This document shows positions 1 to 6,599 of a DNA stretch of 8,856 nucleotides, one piece after another. Each line of letters opens with the position of its first letter. The stretch's first letter is position 1. The notes under the pieces were generated by a model that was not told the DNA's origin, made no database searches, and worked only from the letters and a program-made list of their open reading frames with translations. This DNA is from an uncultured Eubacteriales bacterium. GTDB lineage: Bacteria > Bacillota_A > Clostridia > Christensenellales > Aristaeellaceae. The position numbers and the translations under genes are program-made. The stretch is from contig ONXY01000347.1 of the NCBI GenBank assembly GCA_900321945.1, positions 1 to 8,856 on the forward strand. The letters are read 5' to 3'.

Positions 1-12
1 TCCATTTTTTTC

Positions 13-84
13 GGTGCCATAGCCAAGTGGTAAGGCGAAGGTCTGCAAAACCTTTATTCTCCAGTTCGAATCTGGATGGCACCT
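13..84 (+). tRNA. tRNA-Cys (GCA anticodon)
   Basis: A complete cloverleaf can be drawn. The acceptor stem is GGTGCCA (13-19) with TGGCACC (77-83), and the discriminator base is T84, the usual identity base of tRNA-Cys. The D-arm is GCC/GGC. The anticodon stem is AAGGT (38-42) with ACCTT (50-54) around the loop CTGCAAA, giving anticodon GCA at 45-47. The T-stem is TCCAG (60-64) with CTGGA (72-76) around TTCGAAT. The bases after T84 are CGA, so the CCA end is not encoded and must be added by nucleotidyltransferase. Only 12 bases lie upstream, so its promoter or any preceding tRNA cluster is outside the window. Confidence 0.97.
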
Positions 85-86
85 CG

Positions 87-123
87 ACGCTCCGGTTCTG
101 AAGATCAGAGGCCGGGGCGTTTT
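87..123 (+). terminator. Intrinsic terminator after tRNA-Cys
   Basis: The 9-bp arms ACGCTCCGG (87-95) and CCGGGGCGT (112-120) pair with a single T-G wobble. The T run begins within the stem foot at 120 and continues to 123. It starts three bases after the tRNA, so it is the likely end of the tRNA transcript. The U-tract is short, so efficiency may be moderate; a second terminator follows. Confidence 0.75.
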
Positions 124-138
124 CATTTACTGCCACGG

Positions 139-170
139 CCGGAGCCGGATTTTCGGAGACCGGGCTCCGG
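139..170 (+). other. Perfect inverted repeat between two terminators
   Basis: CCGGAGCC (139-146) pairs exactly with GGCTCCGG (163-170), leaving a 16-base loop. There is no T run after it, so it is not a terminator by itself. It sits in the 250-base gene-free interval between the tRNA and the ABC operon. It may be no more than structured spacer RNA or the remnant of a terminator. Confidence 0.5.
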
Positions 171-184
171 AAGACCGGACGGTC

Positions 185-220
185 CGGGCGCTTTTATCAA
201 TCCGCAGCGCCCGTTTTTTT
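185..220 (+). terminator. Second intrinsic terminator upstream of ABC operon
   Basis: CGGGCGC (185-191) pairs with GCGCCCG (207-213) and is followed at once by seven T residues (214-220). This is a strong factor-independent terminator. It ends three bases before the -35 box of the next promoter, so it insulates the transporter operon from tRNA read-through. Confidence 0.85.
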
Positions 221-222
221 AT

Positions 223-251
223 TTGACCGGAGCAGGCCTGATGCGTATAAT
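223..251 (+). promoter_or_regulatory. Sigma-A type promoter of the ABC transporter operon
   Basis: TTGACC (223-228) and TATAAT (246-251) are separated by exactly 17 bases, matching the vegetative consensus at 11 of 12 positions. The predicted start of transcription is near 258, giving a leader of about 79 bases before the ATG at 337. No clear operator palindrome overlaps the boxes, so regulation by a repressor cannot be read from the sequence. Confidence 0.88.
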
Positions 252-280
252 AATAGACAAGGGCGGACCGCCCGGGCATT

Positions 281-303
281 CAGCGGCGGTTATCCAGCCG
301 CTG
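281..303 (+). other. Hairpin in the 5' leader of the ABC operon
   Basis: CAGCGGC (281-287) and GCCGCTG (297-303) form a perfect 7-bp stem with a 9-base loop within the mRNA leader. A smaller GGGC/GCCC stem (261-264 with 270-273) sits just upstream. No T run follows, and the ribosome binding site at 324-330 is outside the stem. The structure may protect the 5' end of the transcript. It resembles no riboswitch class that I recognise. Confidence 0.45.
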
Positions 304-336
304 TCAGGACAATTTAACCGATCAGGAGGGAATAAC

Positions 337-1524
337 ATGAAAAAAGTTCTTGCTTTGATGATGGTTTTCATGCTGGCTGCAGGTCTTTTTTCCGCAGCTT
401 CCGCCGAGCCTGTGCAGGACGCGCTTGCCTCTGCCGCGCAGATGACCAATGAAGAGCTCTATGCGAAGGCACAGGAGGAAATCGCCGCCGGAGCCCAGCT
501 CAATTTCTATTCCACCACCTCTTTCGCAGAGAAGGCCGCTTCGAACTTTGAGGAAGCCTATCCCGCTCTGGCCGGAAAAATCATCTACGCCGAAATCGAC
601 GACGGTGAGACGTACACCAAGCTGACCAACCAGATCGGATCCGGCGTGAAGGATTCCCCTGACATGGCGCTGGTGCAGAACGGCCCCGATCTGAAGGTCA
701 ACCTGCTGGACGACGGGCTGAGCTACAGCTATTTCCCCGCCGCGCTGAAAGACGTCGTTCCCGAAAAATATCAGGATCCGGCAGTCGTCACCTTCATCAA
801 CTCCCTGATGATTTATCACAACGGAAACGGCTCAGTGGGCGTCAGCAACGTATGGCAGCTGGTGGAGGAGGAGTGGAAGAACAGGGTGTTCTTCAAGGAT
901 CCCACAAACGAGACGGTAAACCTGAACTTTCTGATCATGCTGACCAGCCCTGAATGGACGGAGAAGCTGGAGAAGGCCTATGAAGCGCGCTACGGAAAGC
1001 CCTGGGCTCCCGGTGAGTTTCAGTCCGCGGCCTACGAGTGGATCGACGGCTTCCTGAAGAATGTCAACTATACCTTTACATCCGCTTCCAAGATCGCCAC
1101 GGGCATCGCTTCAGGCGCGCCTGGCAACATGGGCATCTTCGTATTCTCCAAGCTGCGCAAGGTGGACGAGAACGACCGCGTCAATCTTTCGGTCCTGCAG
1201 TTCGAAAACGATGTGGACTGTTTCTCCGGCTTCATGTACAACGTATACGCCACGGTATGCAGCGACACGGACTGCCCCTACACCTGCGCCCTGTTCATCA
1301 ACTGGCTCCTAAGTGAGGAAGGGTTCGCCGGAAACAAGAGCTGGAACTCCAGCCAGGGCTATTACAGCCCCAACACCACCATTGACAAGCCGGATGATAT
1401 TGAGGACGAACCTTACACTTACTGGGACGGCAAGCTGGTCTTCGAGGATCTGGACTATATCGACGGGCTCGGTGCGGATTATGCCGAAATCTATCGTTTC
1501 ATCAATGTCCGGGTCAGCAAATAA
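337..1524 (+). CDS. ABC transporter substrate-binding protein, secreted, FbpA/AfuA-like
   Basis: The protein is 395 aa and is the extracytoplasmic solute receptor of the transporter encoded just downstream. Residues 1-23 form a clear signal peptide: two lysines, a hydrophobic core, then A21-S22-A23 as a signal peptidase I site before E24. There is no lipobox cysteine, unusual for a Gram-positive receptor. The mature part looks like a type 2 periplasmic binding fold: a first beta strand LNFYST near residue 55, then segments such as DSPDMALVQNG, and the late GYYSPN motif (341-346) typical of this superfamily. All four cysteines lie in one cluster (C295, C308, C313, C317). The ATG at 337 is chosen because AGGAGGG lies 7 bases upstream and the signal peptide starts there; the open frame reaching back to 76 would run from inside the tRNA and through the terminators. 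Gene order receptor-permease-ATPase matches fbpABC/afuABC operons, but the adjacent tyrosine pair used by FbpA for ferric iron cannot be confirmed, so the substrate is unknown. Confidence 0.88.
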   Translation: MKKVLALMMVFMLAAGLFSAASAEPVQDALASAAQMTNEELYAKAQEEIAAGAQLNFYSTTSFAEKAASNFEEAYPALAGKIIYAEIDDGETYTKLTNQIGSGVKDSPDMALVQNGPDLKVNLLDDGLSYSYFPAALKDVVPEKYQDPAVVTFINSLMIYHNGNGSVGVSNVWQLVEEEWKNRVFFKDPTNETVNLNFLIMLTSPEWTEKLEKAYEARYGKPWAPGEFQSAAYEWIDGFLKNVNYTFTSASKIATGIASGAPGNMGIFVFSKLRKVDENDRVNLSVLQFENDVDCFSGFMYNVYATVCSDTDCPYTCALFINWLLSEEGFAGNKSWNSSQGYYSPNTTIDKPDDIEDEPYTYWDGKLVFEDLDYIDGLGADYAEIYRFINVRVSK

Positions 1525-1534
1525 GCAGTTTAAC

Positions 1535-1568
1535 AAAGGGGCGGGAATCATTCTCCCGCCCTTTTTTT
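1535..1568 (+). terminator. In-operon terminator between receptor and permease genes
   Basis: GGGCGGGA (1539-1546) pairs perfectly with TCCCGCCC (1554-1561), extended by AAAG/TTTT at the base, with a 7-base loop and a run of seven T (1562-1568). The structure is as strong as a normal operon-end terminator. It lies between two genes of one operon, and the permease ribosome site AGGAGG starts two bases after the T run. No promoter is evident between it and the permease. The likely effect is partial termination giving more receptor than permease mRNA, as is known for other binding-protein transporter operons; the stem may also protect the upstream mRNA from 3' decay. Confidence 0.85.
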
Positions 1569-1582
1569 CAGGAGGAAACAGT

Positions 1583-3406
1583 ATGACGCAGATTCAGCCA
1601 GATCTGAGGCGGGAGCCTCTCCGGTACCGCCTGAAAGCCTTTTTCCTCAAGCCGGCCAATCTGATCCTGCTTCTGTTTCTGGCCGCGCTGACAGTGCTTT
1701 CCCTGCTGCCCATGATCACCATGCTGACCAACATGTTCACCGTGCACGCGGGGACGGAAAAGAAGATGCTGCGGCTTCCTGCGGGATCCTGGACGCAGGC
1801 TCATTTTCAGGAGCTGTTCGCCGGAGACGAGTGGAGCCGGGCGAATTTCTGGACGCCTTTGCTGAATTCCCTGATCGTCGCGGCCGGATCGGGTGTGCTG
1901 GGGATTCTGATCGGAGGTACCGTCGCCTGGTTTATCACCCGCTCGGATCTGAAATGCAAGAAGTTCATTTCAGCGGTGTTCGTCTTTCCCTATATGATGC
2001 CCGCGTGGACGCTGGCGCTGTTCTGGACCAACATGTTCCAGAACAGCCGGGTGGGCGGCGGCGTGCCCGGCATGGTGGAATCGCTCTTCGGCCTTTATAT
2101 GCCGGAGTGGTTCGTTTACGGCCTGTTTCCCATGATCATGGTCATCGGTCTGCACTATTCCCCCTTCGCCTATCTGCTGATCGGCGGTATTCTGAAAAAT
2201 ATGGACGCAACACTGGAGGAAAGCGCCACCATTCTGAAGGCGGGCCGGTGGACCATCATCCGCCGCGTCACCGTTCCGATCGTGATGCCCGCGATTCTGT
2301 CCACTTTTCTGCTGATCTTTTCTTCCGGCTTTGCCAGCTATACAGTGCCGGTTTTTCTGGGATCGGCGACGCGTACCTTTACCCTTTCCACCAAGATGCG
2401 CGCTCTGATTCAGGCGGGATACGAGGGACAGGGCTATATCATGGCCTTCATCTCCATTCTGCTGGGTACGCTGATTCTCGGCGTGAATCAGCATTTTACC
2501 GGGAAACGCAAGTCTTTCACCACGGTCACGGGCAAGAGCGGACAGGTATCCCTGGTAAAGCTGCGGGGCGCGAACTGGATTATCTCTGCCGTCCTGATCC
2601 TCCTGACGATGTTCTTTGCCATCGTGCCCCTGGTTTCCTTCGCGGTGGAGAGCGTGATCAAACAGCCCGGAAACTATTCCTTCAGCAACATGACCCTGCA
2701 GTTCTGGATCGGACGGGAGGAATCCGCCTATGAAACGGGTATGGTCGACGGAATTCTGCTGAACTCCACCATGTGGAACGGCCTCGGGCGGCAGGTGGCG
2801 CTGGCGCTGACAGTATCCCTGATCGTGGGCACCTGCGGCATGCTGGTCGGCTATGCCTGCGTGCGCCGCAGGGGAAGCAGGCTGGCCCGGATGGTGGAGA
2901 ACCTGGCTTTCTTTCCCTATCTGATGCCGGCGATGGCCTTCGGCACGATCTATCTGGCCGTGGCGACAAGCCCCTCCTTCAGATGGATGTACGGCTCCTT
3001 TTTCCTGCTGGGGCTGGTGGGATCGGTGAAGTTCCTGCCGTTCGCCTCCCGCTCCGGCGTCAATTCCATGATGCAGATCGCGCCTGAAATTGAGGAGGCG
3101 GCGACAATCTTCGGCGTTCCCTGGGCGACACGCATGACCCGGATCCTCTTTCCGATTCAGAAGAGCTCCATCATTTCCGGGTACCTGCTGCCGGTTATCA
3201 ACGTGATGCGCGAGGTCGCGCTCTTTACCCTGCTGGTGCCCTATCCGCGCTATCTGCTGACGACCATGCTCTTCTCCTTCAACGAAACGGGTTACGCACA
3301 GTACGGCAGCGCGGTGACGCTGCTGATCATCATGATGATTATCGCGATCAACTCGCTGGTCAACAAACTGACCGGGGCTTCATTCGACAAGGGAATCGGA
3401 GGTTAA
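1583..3406 (+). CDS. ABC transporter permease, fused two-domain, FbpB/AfuB-like
   Basis: The protein is 607 aa, an inner-membrane protein with two binding-protein-dependent transport domains fused in one chain, as in FbpB/AfuB/SfuB permeases. About six membrane helices lie in each half; the first begins near residue 26 and the second half begins near residue 330. Each half carries a cytoplasmic EAA loop that contacts the ATPase: ESATILKAG at 213-221 and EAATIFG at 505-511. In the first loop the usual glycine position holds lysine (K219), while the second is canonical. It is longer than typical family members because of outward-facing loops after the first helix of each half (about 50-95 and 350-395). 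The ATG at 1583 has AGGAGG 7 bases upstream; the frame is open further back to 1313, but that part overlaps the receptor gene and the terminator hairpin. The ATPase gene follows after 4 bases. The fold is clear; the transported substrate is not. Confidence 0.92.
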   Translation: MTQIQPDLRREPLRYRLKAFFLKPANLILLLFLAALTVLSLLPMITMLTNMFTVHAGTEKKMLRLPAGSWTQAHFQELFAGDEWSRANFWTPLLNSLIVAAGSGVLGILIGGTVAWFITRSDLKCKKFISAVFVFPYMMPAWTLALFWTNMFQNSRVGGGVPGMVESLFGLYMPEWFVYGLFPMIMVIGLHYSPFAYLLIGGILKNMDATLEESATILKAGRWTIIRRVTVPIVMPAILSTFLLIFSSGFASYTVPVFLGSATRTFTLSTKMRALIQAGYEGQGYIMAFISILLGTLILGVNQHFTGKRKSFTTVTGKSGQVSLVKLRGANWIISAVLILLTMFFAIVPLVSFAVESVIKQPGNYSFSNMTLQFWIGREESAYETGMVDGILLNSTMWNGLGRQVALALTVSLIVGTCGMLVGYACVRRRGSRLARMVENLAFFPYLMPAMAFGTIYLAVATSPSFRWMYGSFFLLGLVGSVKFLPFASRSGVNSMMQIAPEIEEAATIFGVPWATRMTRILFPIQKSSIISGYLLPVINVMREVALFTLLVPYPRYLLTTMLFSFNETGYAQYGSAVTLLIIMMIIAINSLVNKLTGASFDKGIGG

Positions 3407-3410
3407 GCAT

Positions 3411-4535
3411 ATGCCGGAGATTATTCTGGAACACGTGAATAAACGCTTTGAGAAATTCGTCGCGGTGAACGATCTGAATCTGGTGATCGAAAACCGGGGA
3501 TTTGTGACGCTTCTCGGCCCGTCGGGCTGCGGAAAAACCACGACGCTGCGTATGATCGCCGGTCTGGAAACGCCAACCTCCGGACGGATTCTGATCGACG
3601 GGAAACCGGTTTTCGATTCGGAAAAGGGAATTAATCTGCCTCCGAACAAAAGGGACATCGGCTTCCTCTTCCAGAATTACGCCCTGTGGCCGCACATGAC
3701 GGTCTATGAAAACATCGCTTTCGGGCTGGAGATGCTGAAGTGGGACAGGAAACGGATTGACAGGAGAGTGGACGAGATGCTGGATCTGCTGAAGATCGGG
3801 CAGTTCGTGAAGCGGTATCCCGCGGAACTCTCCGGCGGACAGCAGCAGCGGGTGGCCATTGCCCGCACCCTGGCGCCGAGTCCCCGCGTGCTGTTCATGG
3901 ACGAGCCGCTGTCCAACCTGGACGCGAAGCTGCGCGGGGAGATGCGGACGGAGCTGAAGCGGCTTCACAGCGACACGAATTCCACTTTCGTGTACGTGAC
4001 TCACGATCAGCTGGAGGCTATGACGCTTTCCACACGGGTCTGTCTGATGGAGACCGGCGTACTGCAGCAGTACGCGCCTCCGCTGGAAATATACAATCAT
4101 CCCGCGAACCTGTTTGTCGCGAGCTTCGTGGGCAACCCGACCATGAACTTTATCCCGGCGGAGACCGCCGCCGCGGAGGGGGCGTCCGTCCGGCTCTCCA
4201 TTCTGGGGAAGACGGCGGTGTTTACCGCAGAAAACGGGGAATCCGTGAAGGGAACAGGAGCCGGAAAGACGGTAAAGCTCGGCGTACGGCCGGAGTTTCT
4301 TCCGATCGTGAAGCAGGGGCCGCTGGAGGCCGGCGTCTATTCCACTCTGCCCGCCGGAATGGAAACCACAGTCCGGGTCTCCTGCGGGAGTACAATGCTG
4401 ACCAGCGTGGTATTCGGAAGCGTGGACTACGCGATGGATGCCTCGGTATTCCTGGACATTACGGGAAACGATATTGTGCTGTTCGACGGAGAAAGCGGGA
4501 TGAGCCTCGCCGCCGGTTCCGTACAATTCATGTAA
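3411..4535 (+). CDS. ABC transporter ATP-binding protein, FbpC/PotA/UgpC-like
   Basis: The protein is 374 aa and is the cytoplasmic ATPase that powers the importer, working as a dimer on the two EAA loops of the permease. All nucleotide-binding motifs are intact: Walker A GPSGCGKT (36-43), Q-loop Q88, signature LSGGQ (140-144), Walker B VLFMDEP (160-166), D-loop SNLD (168-171) and H-loop H198. Residues from about 240 to the end form the C-terminal OB-like regulatory domain (TOBE type) found in MalK, PotA and FbpC relatives, entered through the usual FVASFVGNPTMNF linker. The start codon lies 4 bases after the permease stop and is preceded by GGAGG (3398-3402), so the two genes are translationally close. 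The length and motif set fit iron, polyamine, thiamine and sugar importers alike, so this gene does not settle the substrate. It is the last gene of the operon. Confidence 0.95.
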   Translation: MPEIILEHVNKRFEKFVAVNDLNLVIENRGFVTLLGPSGCGKTTTLRMIAGLETPTSGRILIDGKPVFDSEKGINLPPNKRDIGFLFQNYALWPHMTVYENIAFGLEMLKWDRKRIDRRVDEMLDLLKIGQFVKRYPAELSGGQQQRVAIARTLAPSPRVLFMDEPLSNLDAKLRGEMRTELKRLHSDTNSTFVYVTHDQLEAMTLSTRVCLMETGVLQQYAPPLEIYNHPANLFVASFVGNPTMNFIPAETAAAEGASVRLSILGKTAVFTAENGESVKGTGAGKTVKLGVRPEFLPIVKQGPLEAGVYSTLPAGMETTVRVSCGSTMLTSVVFGSVDYAMDASVFLDITGNDIVLFDGESGMSLAAGSVQFM

Positions 4536-4626
4536 CTCTCCCCGGCATCCGGCTTCGGCCCGCCCGGCGGAGCGGGAAAAAACGCGAAAACGGTCTGACG
4601 GCGGACACGCAGAGACTCATTCAGCA

Positions 4627-4668
4627 CGCCCTTTCCCGGCGGATTTCCGCCGCGGGAGGGCGCTTTTT
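4627..4668 (+). terminator. Terminator of the ABC transporter operon
   Basis: A long imperfect hairpin runs from CGCCC at 4627 to GGGCG at 4662, with core GGCGG (4638-4642 region) and CCGCC (4647-4651) around a short loop and one or two bulges. A T5 run follows (4664-4668). It stands about 90 bases after the ATPase stop. The rest of the interval 4536-4810 holds only a weak CCCGC/GCGGG stem near 4559-4576 and the metA promoter region. Confidence 0.8.
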
Positions 4669-4697
4669 CCGGCCGGCAGGTCCGATCGGGCAGGCGG

Positions 4698-4727
4698 AAA
4701 CAAAGACGAAAAAAACCGGAAAAAAAA
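4698..4727 (+). promoter_or_regulatory. Phased A-tracts upstream of the metA promoter
   Basis: A-runs begin at 4698, 4709 and 4720, so they are 11 bases apart, close to one helical turn; the last two are 7 and 8 bases long. They lie roughly 57-86 bases before the predicted metA transcription start. Such phased A-tracts bend DNA and can act as upstream promoter elements. The function here is inferred from position and phasing only. Confidence 0.45.
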
Positions 4728-4748
4728 CGATGCAGAGGGCCGGAGCTG

Positions 4749-4777
4749 TTGCGGGATCTCCGCCGATCTGGTAAAAT
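4749..4777 (+). promoter_or_regulatory. Promoter of metA
   Basis: TTGCGG (4749-4754) and TAAAAT (4772-4777) are spaced by 17 bases. Transcription would start near 4784, leaving a leader of only about 27 bases before the metA ATG. That is too short for a SAM riboswitch or a T-box, so any control by methionine would have to act through a protein or elsewhere. Confidence 0.68.
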
Positions 4778-4810
4778 GGCGGCGATTGTCAGAGAAGAGG
4801 GGGACGGACT

Positions 4811-5740
4811 ATGCCAATCAAAATGTCCAGCGCGCTGCCGGCATACAGAACCCTGACGGAAGAGAACATCTTCGTGATGACGGAGACCCGCGCGGAAACG
4901 CAGGATATCCGTCCGCTGCAGATCGCTATCGTCAATCTGATGCCGACGAAGGTGGATACGGAAACACAGCTGCTCCGGCTGCTGGGAAACACGCCCCTGC
5001 AGGTGGAGGCCGAGCTGATCACCATGGCGAGCCATGAGTCCAGAAATACAAGCCGGGAGCATCTGCAGTCCTTCTATAAGACGTTCCGGGACGTTGAGCA
5101 CCGGAATTTCGACGGAATGATCATTACCGGCGCACCGGTGGAGCATCTGTCCTTTGAAGAGGTTGAATACTGGCCCGAGCTTTGTGAAATCATGGAATGG
5201 TCCAAGAAACACGTGCATTCCACTTTCCACATCTGCTGGGCGGCGCAGGCCGCGCTGTACTATCATTTCGGCATACCGAAACGCAGGCTTGAGAAGAAAC
5301 TGTTCGGCGTCTTTCCGCACCGGGCGGAGAGAGAGCATTATATCCTGCTGAGAGGATTCGACGACGTCTTTATGGTGCCTCATTCCAGACATACAACCGT
5401 TGACCGGGAAGAAGTGGAAAAGCATCCGGAACTGAAGATCCTGGCTTCCTCCGAGGAGGCGGGGGTGTACGCCATGGCGACAGAAAACGGGAAACAGGTT
5501 TTTATCACCGGCCACAGCGAATATGATCCCGGCACTCTCGGCAGAGAATACCGGCGGGACCGGGACGCGGGGCTGCCTATCGAGGTACCGAAGAATTATT
5601 ATCCCGGAGACGACGACACGAAACCCCCTCTTGTCACATGGAGGAGCCATGCTCATCTGCTGTACGCAAACTGGCTGAACTACATGGTGTACCAGACGAC
5701 GCCCTATGATCTGTCAAGGCTGGAAAACGAGCCGGAATGA
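4811..5740 (+). CDS. metA: Homoserine O-acetyltransferase (MetA/HTS family)
   Basis: The protein is 309 aa, the usual family length. It activates homoserine by O-acylation, the first committed step of methionine synthesis, in the cytoplasm. The residue numbers coincide with the E. coli enzyme: nucleophile C142 (in HICWAAQ), H235 and E237 (in GHSEYD), and the substrate-contact residues K163, S192 and R193. Position 111, which sets acyl specificity in this family, is glutamate (GAPVE), the form linked to acetyl-CoA use, whereas succinyl-CoA enzymes have glycine. The acetyl product would feed a direct sulfhydrylation or cystathionine route encoded elsewhere. AGGGGG (4798-4803) lies 7 bases before the ATG. 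It is monocistronic: it has its own promoter and a terminator shared with the convergent thioesterase gene. Confidence 0.97.
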   Translation: MPIKMSSALPAYRTLTEENIFVMTETRAETQDIRPLQIAIVNLMPTKVDTETQLLRLLGNTPLQVEAELITMASHESRNTSREHLQSFYKTFRDVEHRNFDGMIITGAPVEHLSFEEVEYWPELCEIMEWSKKHVHSTFHICWAAQAALYYHFGIPKRRLEKKLFGVFPHRAEREHYILLRGFDDVFMVPHSRHTTVDREEVEKHPELKILASSEEAGVYAMATENGKQVFITGHSEYDPGTLGREYRRDRDAGLPIEVPKNYYPGDDDTKPPLVTWRSHAHLLYANWLNYMVYQTTPYDLSRLENEPE

Positions 5741-5784
5741 AGGTGCGGGCGGGAAGCTGACGCGGTCCGCCCCGCCGGATACAG

Positions 5785-5815
5785 AAAAAACGCGCCGCAG
5801 CCGCGGCGCGTTTTT
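5785..5815. terminator. Bidirectional terminator between metA and thioesterase genes
   Basis: CGCGCCGC (5791-5798) pairs with GCGGCGCG (5803-5810) around the loop AGCC. The stem is flanked by A6 on the left (5785-5790) and T5 on the right (5811-5815). The hairpin is nearly symmetric and therefore gives a U-tract on both strands: it ends metA on the plus strand and the thioesterase gene on the minus strand, 15 bases beyond that gene's stop codon. Confidence 0.9.
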
Positions 5816-5829
5816 CAGGAAGAGAAAGA

Positions 5830-6564
5830 TTACCGGGAGACGGGAACCAGCGTTCCGCCGATCTCAAAAGCAGGTGTTTTCCCGCGCATGCCGAGGAGAT
5901 GAACAAGAGCTTCCGTTTGCCGCAGACGGAGCTCAACGGGCTGATCCGCGAGGATCTCGCTGTTGTAATGGACGGTCAGCGTCCGCAGCTGATACGCGGT
6001 CATGGTTTCAACACCCAGCGCGTTGCAGAGCCAGTCGACATAGCGGGCGTTGTTCACGTGCAGGTTCGGATCCAGATCCGTATAGACCGGCACCCGGGAG
6101 AAAACTGTTTCGGCCGCGGCGACAGACGGAATGTTACCCGGAAGGGGCAGCGGGGCGGAGAGACCGCCGTTATCGGGCAGCGGAACGGGGAGCGCGTCCC
6201 CGGAAAGGCTCCGGCGGCTTTGCAGATCCATCAGCAGCCACAGGCTCGAAGCTTTTCCGATGACCTGCGACGCGCCGTCCAGAAGAACAAAATATCTGGG
6301 AAAAAGGCTGTGCCGCGCAGGTCCGTGAAAAGTCCGGACAGTAATCTTCTCACCGTACAGAGGATACCGGTCCATTTGAAGCGCCAGACGGGAAACGACC
6401 CAGGCTGCCCCGACACCGAGGAGCGCCTCACGGCCGCAGCCCAGCGCGGCGCTGTGCAGGCCGGCGGCTTCCTGCAGCTCCGTCAGAATGGCGCCGGGAC
6501 GCCACGCGCCGCGGAGGTCGCATTCGGCGACCCTGAGCGTAAAAGTGTTTTCCAGCATGTCCAT
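5830..6564 (-). CDS. Acyl-ACP thioesterase (FatA/FatB family)
   Basis: The protein is 244 aa from the chosen start, the usual bacterial length. It would hydrolyse acyl-ACP to release free fatty acids in the cytoplasm. There are two hotdog domains. The first holds the family pattern RYPLYGEKITVRT (66-78) followed by a W-x-x-x-D-x-x-x-RR segment (109-118). The second holds DPNLHVNNARY (165-175). D165, N167, H169 and E203 match in order and spacing (38 residues from D to E) the catalytic D281, N283, H285 and E319 reported for plant FatB. Three in-frame ATGs lie at 6570, 6564 and 6558. The Shine-Dalgarno GGAGGG touches the first, so the second, 6 bases away, is the likely start. The gene is single, ends at a terminator shared with metA and is divergent from tcdA. 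Chain-length preference cannot be read from the sequence. Confidence 0.9.
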   Translation of the reverse strand: MDMLENTFTLRVAECDLRGAWRPGAILTELQEAAGLHSAALGCGREALLGVGAAWVVSRLALQMDRYPLYGEKITVRTFHGPARHSLFPRYFVLLDGASQVIGKASSLWLLMDLQSRRSLSGDALPVPLPDNGGLSAPLPLPGNIPSVAAAETVFSRVPVYTDLDPNLHVNNARYVDWLCNALGVETMTAYQLRTLTVHYNSEILADQPVELRLRQTEALVHLLGMRGKTPAFEIGGTLVPVSR

Positions 6565-6570
6565 CAGCAT

Positions 6571-6576
6571 CCCTCC
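6571..6576 (-). promoter_or_regulatory. Ribosome binding site deciding the thioesterase start
   Basis: On the minus strand GGAGGG is directly followed by ATG-CTG-ATG-GAC-ATG. With no spacer the first ATG (6570) is badly placed for initiation. The second (6564) has a 6-base spacer and the third (6558) has 12. The second is preferred. Confidence 0.65.
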
Positions 6577-6599
6577 AAGTGCAGCCGTAAATCTGACTT

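Noticed and set aside
76..336. N-terminal extension of the receptor gene from an ATG at 76
   Set aside because: It would start inside the tRNA acceptor stem and cross two terminators and the operon promoter; the signal peptide and ribosome site place the start at 337.
258..336. Riboswitch in the ABC operon leader
   Set aside because: Only two short simple hairpins are present; nothing matches TPP, cobalamin, SAM or other classes that I know.
1313..1582. Extension of the permease frame back to 1313
   Set aside because: It overlaps the receptor gene in another frame and the in-operon terminator; AGGAGG and a typical N-terminus support 1583.
3360..4526. Long minus-strand open frame opposite the ATPase gene
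   Set aside because: A shadow of GC-rich codon bias; it is rich in His, Arg and Gln with no domain, and the plus-strand ATPase is intact.
4536..4810. SAM riboswitch or T-box leader for metA
   Set aside because: The predicted leader is about 27 bases and no SAM-box or T-box sequence is visible further upstream, where the DNA is occupied by the previous operon's terminator and A-tracts.
4427..5656. Long minus-strand open frame opposite metA and its promoter
   Set aside because: It shows no recognisable domain, runs through the operon terminator and metA promoter, and lies opposite a complete metA.
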